Assembly: GCA_001799735.1 (NCBI GenBank)
Contig: MGUA01000005.1
Span: 126,920-184,086 of the forward strand
Source of the DNA: Elusimicrobia bacterium GWB2_63_22
Lineage (GTDB): Bacteria > Elusimicrobiota > Elusimicrobia > Elusimicrobiales > UBA9959
Reading direction: 5' to 3'
DNA: 57,167 nucleotides
Shown: positions 50,067-57,167 of the stretch, one piece after another
Position numbering within the stretch: position 1 is the first letter of the stretch
Layout of the letters: the number at the start of each line of letters is the position of its first letter
Made by a program: the position numbers and the translations under genes
The notes under the pieces: model-generated
Told to the model about the DNA's origin: nothing
The model's database searches: none
What the model saw: the letters and a program-made list of their open reading frames with translations, nothing else

Positions 50067-50294
50067 TTATTTCTGCTTTGCTTTCTTCCTCTCCCAGGGC
50101 GGGACATCCGAACCCGAGACAAGAAAGGGAAATACAGCTTCAACTGTTTTGCCGGATGGCAGGCCGACTATAAATTCCGCCTCCCATTTGTTGCTCATCC
50201 CGAGTGCCAGGTGCATGCCGTAAACGCCGGAACGGCTCTCCTTGCGCAGCGCCCGCGGCGCCAGGCATGAATATGGCCCAATTCCACTAACACT
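50067..50294 (-). pseudogene. Short open frame upstream of DUF2231, probable truncated gene
   Basis: The frame is open from 50294 to the stop at 50067 (75 codons), but its first ATG is only at 50216, giving 49 residues: MHLALGMSNKWEAEFIVGLP, then SGKTVEAVFPFLVSGSDVPP and WERKKAKQK. The sequence looks protein-like on both sides of that ATG (VYGMHLALGMSNKW), so the original start is probably lost. No family recognised. It ends 11 nt before the DUF2231 start and lies just behind a minus-strand promoter. Confidence 0.45.
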
Positions 50295-50320
50295 TTATCG
50301 CTTTACTCATTGCAAGTCAA
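50292..50320 (-). promoter_or_regulatory. Promoter of the cus operon
   Basis: Minus strand TTGACT (50320-50315), 17-nt spacer, TAAAGT (50297-50292). Transcription would start near 50285 and run through the short open frame into DUF2231-cusCBA. Confidence 0.5.
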
Positions 50321-50393
50321 CAAACCGTGCGGCGAGTTCCTCACATGAATTTTCACTTAAAAGAAAGCGGCGCCGGCAGAGGGCAGGGCGGCC

Positions 50394-50442
50394 GCGCCCC
50401 CCTTGCCGGCTGCGGCGGCAAGGCCCGCGCCAACAACCGCGG
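50394..50442. repeat. 49-bp repeat, copy 2 (right of the copper efflux cluster)
   Basis: Same orientation and 43 of 49 matches with 43102-43150; internal CTTGCCG..CGGCAAG stem. It lies between the divergent cus and TetR promoters. Confidence 0.7.
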
Positions 50443-50455
50443 CGGCGGCGGGCCC

Positions 50456-50484
50456 TTGACAAATGCGGCCGTGTCGGGTAGAAT
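50456..50484 (+). promoter_or_regulatory. Strong promoter of the TetR-TolC-MFP-RND operon
   Basis: TTGACA (50456-50461), 17-nt spacer, TAGAAT (50479-50484). Between the -10 box and ATG 50503 lies GTGAGTGAGTGATTACTT, a repeat-like stretch that may be the TetR operator. The expected leader is only about 11 nt and has no Shine-Dalgarno sequence. Confidence 0.7.
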
Positions 50485-50502
50485 GTGAGTGAGTGATTAC
50501 TT

Positions 50503-51093
50503 ATGAAAAAACAAACCACCGAAGTGCGGCAAGAACAGATAAAGCGGGCGGTGCTGGAAATTATAGCCTCCGAGGGGCTGGCGCGCCTTTCTACGCGCAA
50601 CCTGGCCAAGCGGGTGGGCATAAGCGAAGGCGCCATCTTCCGCCATTTCAGGACCAAGCAGGACATCATCCTGGGCATCATGCAGGACGTAAAGAAGGAT
50701 ATGGTAGGGGGGATGCGCGCCGCCGCCGCGCCGGGCAAGCCCGCCGATAAGCGCCTTTTCGGGCTGATGTGCGCCCAGATCCGATACATATTGAAGAATG
50801 AGGGCATGAACATACTCCTCTTCTCGGAGGCGGCGCATTATAACGACAGCGTCCTCAAAACCGAGTTCCACGGCATACTCGCCTCCCAGAAGAAACTGCT
50901 GGCCGGAGTGATACGGGACGGCATAAAAGAGGGGCTCTGGCGCGAACTTATAAGCGTGGAGGATGCGGCCATGCTGTACCTGGGCATACCCATAAGTCTG
51001 AACATAGAGCTGGTGCTCAATCGGAAGGGCGTAAACACTGAAAGTTTCTGTAAAAGGATGTTCTTTCTCTTTTCGGGGATACTTGCCAGGTAG
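50503..51093 (+). CDS. TetR family regulator of the RND efflux operon
   Basis: 196 residues. TetR_N helix-turn-helix at 9-55: IKRAVLEIIASEGLARLSTR, then NLAKRVGISEGAIFRHFRTK. The C-terminal helical domain has a ligand pocket of the AcrR/TtgR kind by context. It is the first gene of a four-gene efflux operon (11 nt before tolC) and probably represses its own promoter at 50456-50484, with release by a pump substrate. The short repeat-like leader is the likely binding site. Confidence 0.9.
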   Translation: MKKQTTEVRQEQIKRAVLEIIASEGLARLSTRNLAKRVGISEGAIFRHFRTKQDIILGIMQDVKKDMVGGMRAAAAPGKPADKRLFGLMCAQIRYILKNEGMNILLFSEAAHYNDSVLKTEFHGILASQKKLLAGVIRDGIKEGLWRELISVEDAAMLYLGIPISLNIELVLNRKGVNTESFCKRMFFLFSGILAR

Positions 51094-51104
51094 GAGAGCC
51101 GTTT

Positions 51105-52385
51105 ATGAAGGTTACAATAATTATCACGGCCGCCGTGTGCGCCTTTGCCGTCGTCCCCGGCGCGCGGGCCTTAACGCTGGACGCCGCGCTGGACGCGGCC
51201 TTAAAGAACAGCCCGGCGCTTAACATGGCCCGCGAGGCCGCGGCCTCCCAGCAATACAGAAAATACGGCGCGCGCGTTTCGCGGCTGGGAGAGGTTACGG
51301 TCATCGGTAACCTCACCCGGTATAACCTGGAGCGCACCCTTACCCCCATGGTGCCGCCCATAACCGCGCCCTTCCCGCTCTCCGACGATACCATTACCAA
51401 CGTGGGCGGCTCCTACACCCTGCCCCTCTTCACCGGGTTCAAACTGAGCAAAAATATTTCCATCGCTTCTCTGGGTTATGAAATAGCCAAGGCCCAGAGT
51501 TCTCTCACCCAGCGGCAGGTGGCGTTCAACGTCTATTCGCTCTTCCTTAAGGGCCTTGCCCTCAAGGAACAGCTGCAGGCCAAGACCGAACAGGAAAAAG
51601 CCCTGGCCGAACTGCACAAGAACATCGAGCTCGGCGTAAAGGTGGGCCGCTACGCGGCCATAGACCTGAAGAAAGTGGATTACCAGTATGAAATGGCGAA
51701 AGCCCAGCGCCAGGGCCTGGAGAACAATATAACCGCGCTGAAGGCCGGCCTGGACCAGCTCACCGGCCTGGAAACGGACGACTGGGATTTCGAGCCCGTG
51801 GAACTTAAGGAAAAGGCGTATCCGCCGCTGGAGGACCTGGTAAAGACCGCCCTGCTGGACCGCGAAGAAATGACCATGAGCATGAAGAAGAAGCAGATAG
51901 CCGCGGCCAATTACTCCAAGTCCAAATACGCCTACCTGCCGGAGATCTCGGCCAACTATACTTATTTCAGGAGCATCGGCGGCGGGGGCAGCGTGCCGCT
52001 GTGGAATTACGGCGTGGCCGCGCAATGGTCCGTTTTCGATTTCGGCAAAAGGGCTTTCGACATGGTGAGCCAGAAGCGGGACTATAAAAGCGCTAAGGCC
52101 GGAGAAACCGCGCAGGCGCTGTCCGTGCGCCGGGAGATGGTGGAGGCTTATACCGGCCTGCAGACCCAGCTGGCCATGCACGAAGCCGCCGGCAAGGCGC
52201 TGGCTTACGCCAAAGACACCAAAGAAGTTGAGAACGTGAAGTACCAGCAGAACGCGGGCAGCATGTACGATCTGCTGCTTTCCCTGGCCCAGTATTACGA
52301 CGCGCTGTCGCAGGAGCGGGGCGCGTATTACGGCGTGTTTACGGCGGGCAAATACCTGGAGTTCAGCGCGGGAGAAAAAATATGA
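51105..52385 (+). CDS. TolC-like outer-membrane efflux protein
   Basis: 426 residues. Signal peptide 1-22 (AFAVVPGARA), then two OEP repeats: LTLDAALDAALKNSPALNMA, helical YRKYGARVSRL, outer strands TYFRSIGGGGSVPL and the second repeat EMVEAYTGLQTQLAMHEAAG, ENVKYQQNAGSMYDLLLSLA. It provides the outer-membrane channel for the adjacent MFP and RND subunits. AGGAGAG lies about 7 nt before the ATG. It overlaps the MFP gene by 4 nt. Confidence 0.9.
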   Translation: MKVTIIITAAVCAFAVVPGARALTLDAALDAALKNSPALNMAREAAASQQYRKYGARVSRLGEVTVIGNLTRYNLERTLTPMVPPITAPFPLSDDTITNVGGSYTLPLFTGFKLSKNISIASLGYEIAKAQSSLTQRQVAFNVYSLFLKGLALKEQLQAKTEQEKALAELHKNIELGVKVGRYAAIDLKKVDYQYEMAKAQRQGLENNITALKAGLDQLTGLETDDWDFEPVELKEKAYPPLEDLVKTALLDREEMTMSMKKKQIAAANYSKSKYAYLPEISANYTYFRSIGGGGSVPLWNYGVAAQWSVFDFGKRAFDMVSQKRDYKSAKAGETAQALSVRREMVEAYTGLQTQLAMHEAAGKALAYAKDTKEVENVKYQQNAGSMYDLLLSLAQYYDALSQERGAYYGVFTAGKYLEFSAGEKI

Positions 52386-53467
52386 GCGTCTCAAAGATAG
52401 CCGAAACCTTTAAAAACCTGAAAGTCCGCAGGTACGGTCTGATAACGCTGGGCGCTATACTGCTGGCCGTGCCCGTGATAAAGCGCAAGCTCGACATAGC
52501 CCGGGAAAAAACCCCCAGGACCTACCCCGTGGCGCTGGAGCTGGCCTCGCCGCGCCTGGGCGTGCTGCGCGCGCGGGAGACCTACCTGGGCTTGTTCAAG
52601 CCGGAGAACCAGGCGGCCTTAAGTTCCAGGCTGAGCGCACGCGTGGTCTTTATAGCCGACGAGGGCACCGCCGTAAAGAAAGGCGACGTGGTGCTGCGCC
52701 TGGACACCTCGGACCTGGCCGCCGGCGCCGAGGCGCTCTCTATAAAGAAGCAGAACCAGGAGAAGGTGTACAACCGCGACAAGGTCCTCTTCGACAACGG
52801 GGCCGTCTCGCAGGAGCGGCTGGAGAGCTCGCAGAACCTCTACCAGCAGGCCGTGTCCGCCTACGAGGCCGCCTCCGCGCAGTTGAGCTATGGCGTGATA
52901 AGCGCGCCTTTCGACGCCGTAGTGGGCAAACGCTTCCTGCAGCCCGGCGACACCGCATACCCCGGCAAGGTGCTGGCGCAGCTCGACGGCACCGGCCCCG
53001 GCTACGAGGTGTACTCCGACCTGCCGGTGGAAACCGCTGTTAAAATAAAGCCCGGCTCGGAGCAGGAGATAACCTTTAACGGCGGTTTCCAGCGGGCCCG
53101 CGTAAAAGCCGTGGTCCCCGCCGCGGCCAACAACCTGATGACGGTAAAACTGGCCCTTACCGGCAATAAGCTCCATATCCCCGCCGGCACCTACGTGGAC
53201 ACGCATTTCTATACCTCGGTCAGCAGCGGCTTCATAGTGCCGGCCAACTCGGTGTCGCGCAACATGAACGGCTACTTCGCGCTTACGGTAAAGAACGGTA
53301 CGGTGCACTGGGCGCCGGTGAAAGTGCTGGGGACCGACGGCGTGAGCTACTGCGTGGAAGGCCTGGCCCCGGCCGCGCGGCTGGGCACGGCTTCGCGGCA
53401 GGACCTGCTGAAGATCTACGAGGGGCAGCAGGTGAAGGCGGTCCGGGAGGGCGGGGCCCATGACTAA
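52382..53467 (+). CDS. RND efflux membrane fusion protein (HlyD/AcrA family)
   Basis: 361 residues. N-terminal anchor at about 17-34 (YGLITLGAILLAVPVIKR), lipoyl half-motif ADEGTAVKKGDVVLRLDTSD, helical hairpin QEKVYNRDKVLFDNGAVSQE, second lipoyl VISAPFDAVVGKRFLQPGDT and a beta-barrel with SVSRNMNGYFALTVKNGTVH. There is no lipobox; it is a membrane-anchored adaptor. It overlaps tolC by 4 nt and the RND gene by 8 nt. Confidence 0.9.
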   Translation: MSVSKIAETFKNLKVRRYGLITLGAILLAVPVIKRKLDIAREKTPRTYPVALELASPRLGVLRARETYLGLFKPENQAALSSRLSARVVFIADEGTAVKKGDVVLRLDTSDLAAGAEALSIKKQNQEKVYNRDKVLFDNGAVSQERLESSQNLYQQAVSAYEAASAQLSYGVISAPFDAVVGKRFLQPGDTAYPGKVLAQLDGTGPGYEVYSDLPVETAVKIKPGSEQEITFNGGFQRARVKAVVPAAANNLMTVKLALTGNKLHIPAGTYVDTHFYTSVSSGFIVPANSVSRNMNGYFALTVKNGTVHWAPVKVLGTDGVSYCVEGLAPAARLGTASRQDLLKIYEGQQVKAVREGGAHD

Positions 53468-56400
53468 ATATTTCCTTTCGAGGCCGCACCTCGTCTTCGC
53501 GGCGCTCATAGGGTTCTCGGTGCTGGGCGTGGTGGGCTTTTTCAGTATCCCGCGCGACCTGTTCCCGCCGGCGGACCGCCCGCAGGTGGCCGTGGTCACC
53601 GTGGAGCCGGGCGCCTCGGCCCGCTACGTGGCGGACCATGTGAGCGCCATCATTGAGCGCCAGCTTTACACCATTAACGGGGTAAGGCGCGTCTACTCCA
53701 CCTCCAACGACGGATTTTCCATAGTGACGGCCGAATTCAACTACGGCAAGCCCATAGCCGAGGCTAAGACCGACGCGGCCAACGCGCTGACCAAGATCCA
53801 GAACCTGCTGCCGGCGGACATCCAGGCGCCCTCGGTCTACGAAATTACTTCCTATACCCCGCCGGTAATAGTGCTTTCGCTTTCTCCCAGGCCCGGCTCC
53901 AAGCTGGACCTGGCCGACCTGCGCTACATGGCGGAAAACTACATAAAGCCGGAACTGCTCAAAGCCGGCAACGTTTCCAACGTGGACGTGTTCGGCGGTT
54001 TCCAGAAGGAAATAAACATCTTCGTGGACAACACCAAACTGGCCGGCCTGCGCCTGACAACGCAGGACGTGGCCGCGGCGCTGAAACTGGGCAACAAAGA
54101 CATGCCGATGGGCATAGTGATAAACCAGGCCAGCCAGAATGTGTTCCGCCTGCTCACCGAGGCCGCCGATATAAGCCAGCTAGGCGACATCAGCGTGACC
54201 CCGGCGGTAAAACTGAAGGACGTGGCGGTGGTCGCCTACGGCATAAAGGACCCCCCCGCCTCGCTCTACCGCGGCAACGGGAAGCAGGGCATAGCGCTGG
54301 CCATACAGCGTCCCTATGGCGGCGCGGTGCTGGACACCATAAATTCGGTCAACAAGCTGGTGCCGGAGCTTAAAAAACGCTTCCCGCAGTTAGACATCCA
54401 GACCGCGGACTCACAGGAGGAACTGGTAAAACTCAGCAATTCCAACATGATAGACGCGCTGCGCGACGCCATCATCTTCACGTCGTTGGTCATCTTCATC
54501 TTCCTGGCGGACCTGCCGCTTACCATCATAGCGGGGCTGTCCATCCCGTTCGTGTATCTGGCCACCATAGGCATCATGTGGCTGCTGGGCATAGGCTTCA
54601 ACATAGTCAGCCTCACCGGCATCATCCTGGCGCTGGGCATGCTGGTGGACGACGCCATAGTGATCCTGGAGAACATCAAACGCCACCATCAGGAACTGGG
54701 CAAAAGCGCCGAGCGCGCCGCCATCGACGGCACCGAAGAGGTGATGCTGGTGGTGTTCGGCGGAACCCTCGCCACGGCGGTCATTCTGCTGCCGCTGCTC
54801 TTTGTAGGCGATTACCCGGAGAAGATCTTCAGGCCGCTGGCCGGCACGCTGATGATAGCCGTGCTGGTCTCTTACGTGGTGTCCATCACCTTCATCCCCA
54901 TAGTGGCCAGGAAGTTTATGAGCCTGGGCGGCGGGAAGGGCTTTAAGTTCGAAGGCCGCCTGAACGCCTGGATGGAGGCGGTGCTCGCGCCGCTCAAGGC
55001 CTTTTACATAAACCTGAACCGCTACATGATGGAGCGCCGCAGCCTGCGGCTGGCGTTCATCCTGCCGCTGTTCATGCTGTTCGCCGTGAGCCTGCGCGTG
55101 ATCCTGCCGCTGGAGGGCCGCGATCTGATGCCGCCCATGGACACCGGCATAGCCAAGGTGAAAGTGGCCCTGGCTTCTAACACCCCCATCTGGAAGGTGA
55201 ACGAGCGCGCCGCCGAGCTGGAAAAATATATCTACGGCCTGGGCGATATCCGGTCCGTCTCCACCGCCATAGGCACGGAGCCCGGCGTATTCACCGTGGC
55301 GGGCGGTACACCATACCAGCTGTTGATGACGGTGCATTTCGTCAACCGCTTCGACCGCAAAGAAGACATCTGGGCGCTGGAGGGGAAAATACGGGACTTC
55401 GCGCGCGGCCTGCCCGGCGTGAAATACGCGGACGTCTACGATTTCGGCGCCGCGGCTTTCTCCTCCATCGTGGCCAACGTGGACGCCACGCTTTCCGGCC
55501 CGTCCATCAAAGACCTCGATACAGCCGGCAAGAGCGTCATGGAGGCCATGGCCGCCACCAAGGGACTTAAATCCTATTCCCGCTCGTGGGACACCGACAG
55601 CCTGGAGACCGACTTCCGCATAGACAAGCTCAAATGCGCCCTGTACGGCGTCACGCCGGGCGGTGTGGCGGGCCAGGTGGCGCAGGGCCTTGCCGGCGTG
55701 GTATCGTCGGTACTGACCGTTCCCAACGAGACCGGCCTGATGATAAAGGTGATAGAGAAGGCGGACCTGCGCGACCGGGTGGGCAAGTTCGGCAGCTACC
55801 TGGTGGCCACGCCCAAAGGTTTCATACCGCTGGCGGCCATGGGGAACTTCGTGGACAGCACCGAGCCCACGGTGATAACGCGCCAGGGCATGCAGTACAC
55901 GCTGGACGTGTACGGCTACCGCTCCACTTTCCCTATAACCCATATCATGGAAAGCTTCGAGGCCGCCATGAAGAAATTTACCCTGCCCGAAGGCGTAACC
56001 TTAAAGCAGACCGGCGACATAGACATCATGATGAACACCACGCTGCGCATGCTCGGCGCCATAGCCATGGGCATAGTGATACTTTACCTGGTGCTGGTGC
56101 CGCTCTTTGGTTCGTGGAAAGCCCCGGCGGCCATCGTCATAGCCATACCGCTGGGCGCCATAGGCGGCGCCTGGTCGCTACTGCTGGCCGACAAGCACGT
56201 CTGCGTACCGGCCATCATGGGGTTCGTGCTGCTGGGCAGCATCATAGTGAAGAACTCCATCCTGCTCATAGACTTCATCCAGGCCTACGAGCGCGATGGC
56301 AAAGACCTGAAGACGGCCATTTACGACAGCATAACGGTAAGGACGCGCCCGATACTTATGACGGCCTTCGCCACCTCCGTGGGCATGGTGCCCATAGCTC

Positions 56401-56549
56401 TGGAATGGGCCATAGGTCTGGAGCGCCTCTCGCCGCTGGCCATAGTGTCCATAGGCGGGCTTATCTTGGGCACTTTTCTTACGCTGGTGTACGTGCCTTA
56501 TTTCTACTACCTGATGGCGAGCGGGCCGAAAGCGGGCCGCGCGGAATAA
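53460..56549 (+). CDS. RND efflux pump permease (AcrB/HAE-like)
   Basis: 1029 residues, 12 membrane helices with two large periplasmic loops. The TM4 proton relay GMLVDDAIVILENIKRH keeps both Asp residues, which marks hydrophobe/amphiphile-type RND pumps rather than metal pumps. The porter loops carry TVEPGASARYVADHVSAIIE and a second-half GFVLLGSIIVKNSILLIDFI. Helix 12 ends FLTLVYVPYFYYLMAS. It exports organic compounds through the TolC partner. The operon is controlled by the TetR gene upstream. Followed by a fragment of another RND gene. Confidence 0.93.
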   Translation: MTKYFLSRPHLVFAALIGFSVLGVVGFFSIPRDLFPPADRPQVAVVTVEPGASARYVADHVSAIIERQLYTINGVRRVYSTSNDGFSIVTAEFNYGKPIAEAKTDAANALTKIQNLLPADIQAPSVYEITSYTPPVIVLSLSPRPGSKLDLADLRYMAENYIKPELLKAGNVSNVDVFGGFQKEINIFVDNTKLAGLRLTTQDVAAALKLGNKDMPMGIVINQASQNVFRLLTEAADISQLGDISVTPAVKLKDVAVVAYGIKDPPASLYRGNGKQGIALAIQRPYGGAVLDTINSVNKLVPELKKRFPQLDIQTADSQEELVKLSNSNMIDALRDAIIFTSLVIFIFLADLPLTIIAGLSIPFVYLATIGIMWLLGIGFNIVSLTGIILALGMLVDDAIVILENIKRHHQELGKSAERAAIDGTEEVMLVVFGGTLATAVILLPLLFVGDYPEKIFRPLAGTLMIAVLVSYVVSITFIPIVARKFMSLGGGKGFKFEGRLNAWMEAVLAPLKAFYINLNRYMMERRSLRLAFILPLFMLFAVSLRVILPLEGRDLMPPMDTGIAKVKVALASNTPIWKVNERAAELEKYIYGLGDIRSVSTAIGTEPGVFTVAGGTPYQLLMTVHFVNRFDRKEDIWALEGKIRDFARGLPGVKYADVYDFGAAAFSSIVANVDATLSGPSIKDLDTAGKSVMEAMAATKGLKSYSRSWDTDSLETDFRIDKLKCALYGVTPGGVAGQVAQGLAGVVSSVLTVPNETGLMIKVIEKADLRDRVGKFGSYLVATPKGFIPLAAMGNFVDSTEPTVITRQGMQYTLDVYGYRSTFPITHIMESFEAAMKKFTLPEGVTLKQTGDIDIMMNTTLRMLGAIAMGIVILYLVLVPLFGSWKAPAAIVIAIPLGAIGGAWSLLLADKHVCVPAIMGFVLLGSIIVKNSILLIDFIQAYERDGKDLKTAIYDSITVRTRPILMTAFATSVGMVPIALEWAIGLERLSPLAIVSIGGLILGTFLTLVYVPYFYYLMASGPKAGRAE

Positions 56550-56597
56550 CATATCCACTTAATATTCGTACCGCAGGGAGAGGTATAGGGCGGGCTA

Positions 56598-56780
56598 CCG
56601 CTTGAAAAGGCAGTGCTGGAAGGCGCCGTACTGCTGCCGCTGGGGCTGGGCGAAGGCACCGAACTGCTTAAGCCCATGGCCATAGCCGTAATAGGCGGCC
56701 TGCTGTTCTCGATGTATCTTACTTTCCACTTCATGCCCGCGGCTTTTACGCTGCTCAATGAAAGGCATCGGCCGCCATGA
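56598..56780 (+). pseudogene. C-terminal remnant of a second RND permease gene
   Basis: In frame 56598-56780 (60 residues) the DNA reads AVLEGAVLLPLGLGEGTELL, KPMAIAVIGGLLFSMYLTFH, FMPAAFTLLNERH. This is the TM11-TM12 end of an AcrB/MdtC- or CzcA-like permease, different from the intact gene upstream. No upstream part remains, so the rest was deleted. Following it (56781-57013) is DNA without a recognised gene; a short frame ending DRPELLAPLNRARNWER before a stop at about 56869-56871 may be another remnant. Confidence 0.85.
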
Positions 56781-57013
56781 AGGCGATTGGAGTCTGGCCC
56801 AGCTCCGGCAGGTGCTGGACCGACCGGAATTGCTGGCCCCGCTCAACCGCGCGAGGAACTGGGAGAGATGAGCTGCGGGCGAGGTTCTGATGGTACAAAC
56901 TCCTTTATCGACTAGACTCAAAGAGGTGGACTGGTTGTTCCTTAAGCTGGGGGCCGCTTGCAAATTATCTCACTATATTCTAGCCTGACCTTACAGGCTG
57001 GGGGGCCTGATTC

Positions 57014-57067
57014 TTGACAGGCTGAAGGCGTAACGCCTATAATGTAGTTGCGAAATATCGCAACTAC
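57014..57067 (+). promoter_or_regulatory. Promoter and palindromic operator of the ArsR-type gene
   Basis: TTGACA (57014-57019), 18-nt spacer, TATAAT (57038-57043), then a perfect inverted repeat with 10-bp arms GTAGTTGCGA / TCGCAACTAC and a 4-nt centre (57044-57067). The repeat covers the expected transcription start, as expected for autorepression by an ArsR protein. Confidence 0.85.
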
Positions 57068-57082
57068 AACAGCGAGGCTATT

Positions 57083-57167
57083 ATGACAAAAAAGGAAACC
57101 AGACGGCTGATCTACACAATGCACGCGCAGGTCTGCTCCGTGCTCTCCAACGCCAAGCGCCTTGAGA
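57083..57167 (+). CDS. ArsR-family transcriptional regulator, cut by window edge
   Basis: The first 28 residues are visible: MTKKETRRLIYTMHAQVCSV, then LSNAKRLE. The VCSVLSNAKRLE segment is the start of the ArsR winged-helix domain (V-C/x-LSNPKRLEIL). GAGG lies about 6 nt before the ATG. The promoter and palindrome just upstream support self-regulation. Some ArsR proteins of this kind carry a rhodanese domain; the rest lies outside the window. Confidence 0.8.
   Translation, partial: MTKKETRRLIYTMHAQVCSVLSNAKRLE

Noticed and set aside
54411-55943. Long open frame on the minus strand opposite the RND permease
   Set aside because: Composition (His, Gln, Gly rich) is that of antisense to a membrane protein; no ribosome binding site or known domain.

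Overview
The window reads as a chromosomal segment of a Gram-negative bacterium: it carries lipoproteins, outer-membrane barrels, TolC-type factors, RND pumps, MltA and PorV-type proteins. The DNA is GC-rich outside one AT-richer block, yet isoleucine is often written ATA, which is unusual for GC-rich DNA. Gene content and style (PorV/PorQ, FecR-domain proteins, an ispH fusion, many dispersed short palindromes) would fit an uncultured lineage such as Elusimicrobiota, but no ribosomal marker is present and this placement is only an inference.

Layout. 1-4702 (minus): a FecR-domain exported protein, two exported barrel-like proteins and a PorV/PorQ family protein. 4932-7836 (plus): MltA lytic transglycosylase, a NamZ-type muramidase and an orphan receiver protein. 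7963-10264 (minus): nadC-birA-queG. 10303-10898: a GIY-YIG gene bracketed by 88-bp direct repeats. 10994-13947 (minus): uvrB and a membrane-anchored acetyltransferase. 13990-18611: IspH fused to a UbiA-like membrane domain, an ECF sigma factor, tRNA-Val(UAC) and an OPT-family transporter. 18746-23049 (minus): a secreted alpha/beta hydrolase, then a fatty-acid or polyketide style operon (FabG, a tandem TetR protein, a divergent KAS III) with a promoter-operator at 23156-23207.

23333-37.9 kb: tRNA-Asp(GUC) and an AT-richer accessory island with all intact protein genes on the minus strand. It carries a large serine recombinase, a class II Fic protein, an AlbA_2/ATPase-type regulator, three unrecognised genes, an ABC/SMC-like ATPase next to a DUF4297 (Cap4-type) nuclease, and a complete type I restriction-modification operon. 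The recombinase lies between two nearly perfect 112-bp inverted repeats that contain its own 3' end, so inversion would exchange its C-terminus. This is the most striking structure in the window.

38.0-57.2 kb: metal and envelope functions. A histidine-rich DMT exporter, a histidine-rich small protein, a HupE/UreJ permease and a membrane-anchor protein form one group, followed by a MepK-like endopeptidase and an AmiC-like amidase. Then comes a Cu(I)/Ag(I)-type CusCBA operon (minus) with heavy-metal-binding-domain proteins, and a divergent TetR-TolC-MFP-RND multidrug-type operon. The window closes with a decayed RND gene end and the start of an ArsR regulator behind a strong promoter and a perfect palindrome.

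Several genes have a -10-like hexamer ending only 5-9 nt before the start codon and no ribosome binding site, which suggests leaderless transcripts. No CRISPR array, rRNA or insertion sequence with a recognisable transposase was seen.
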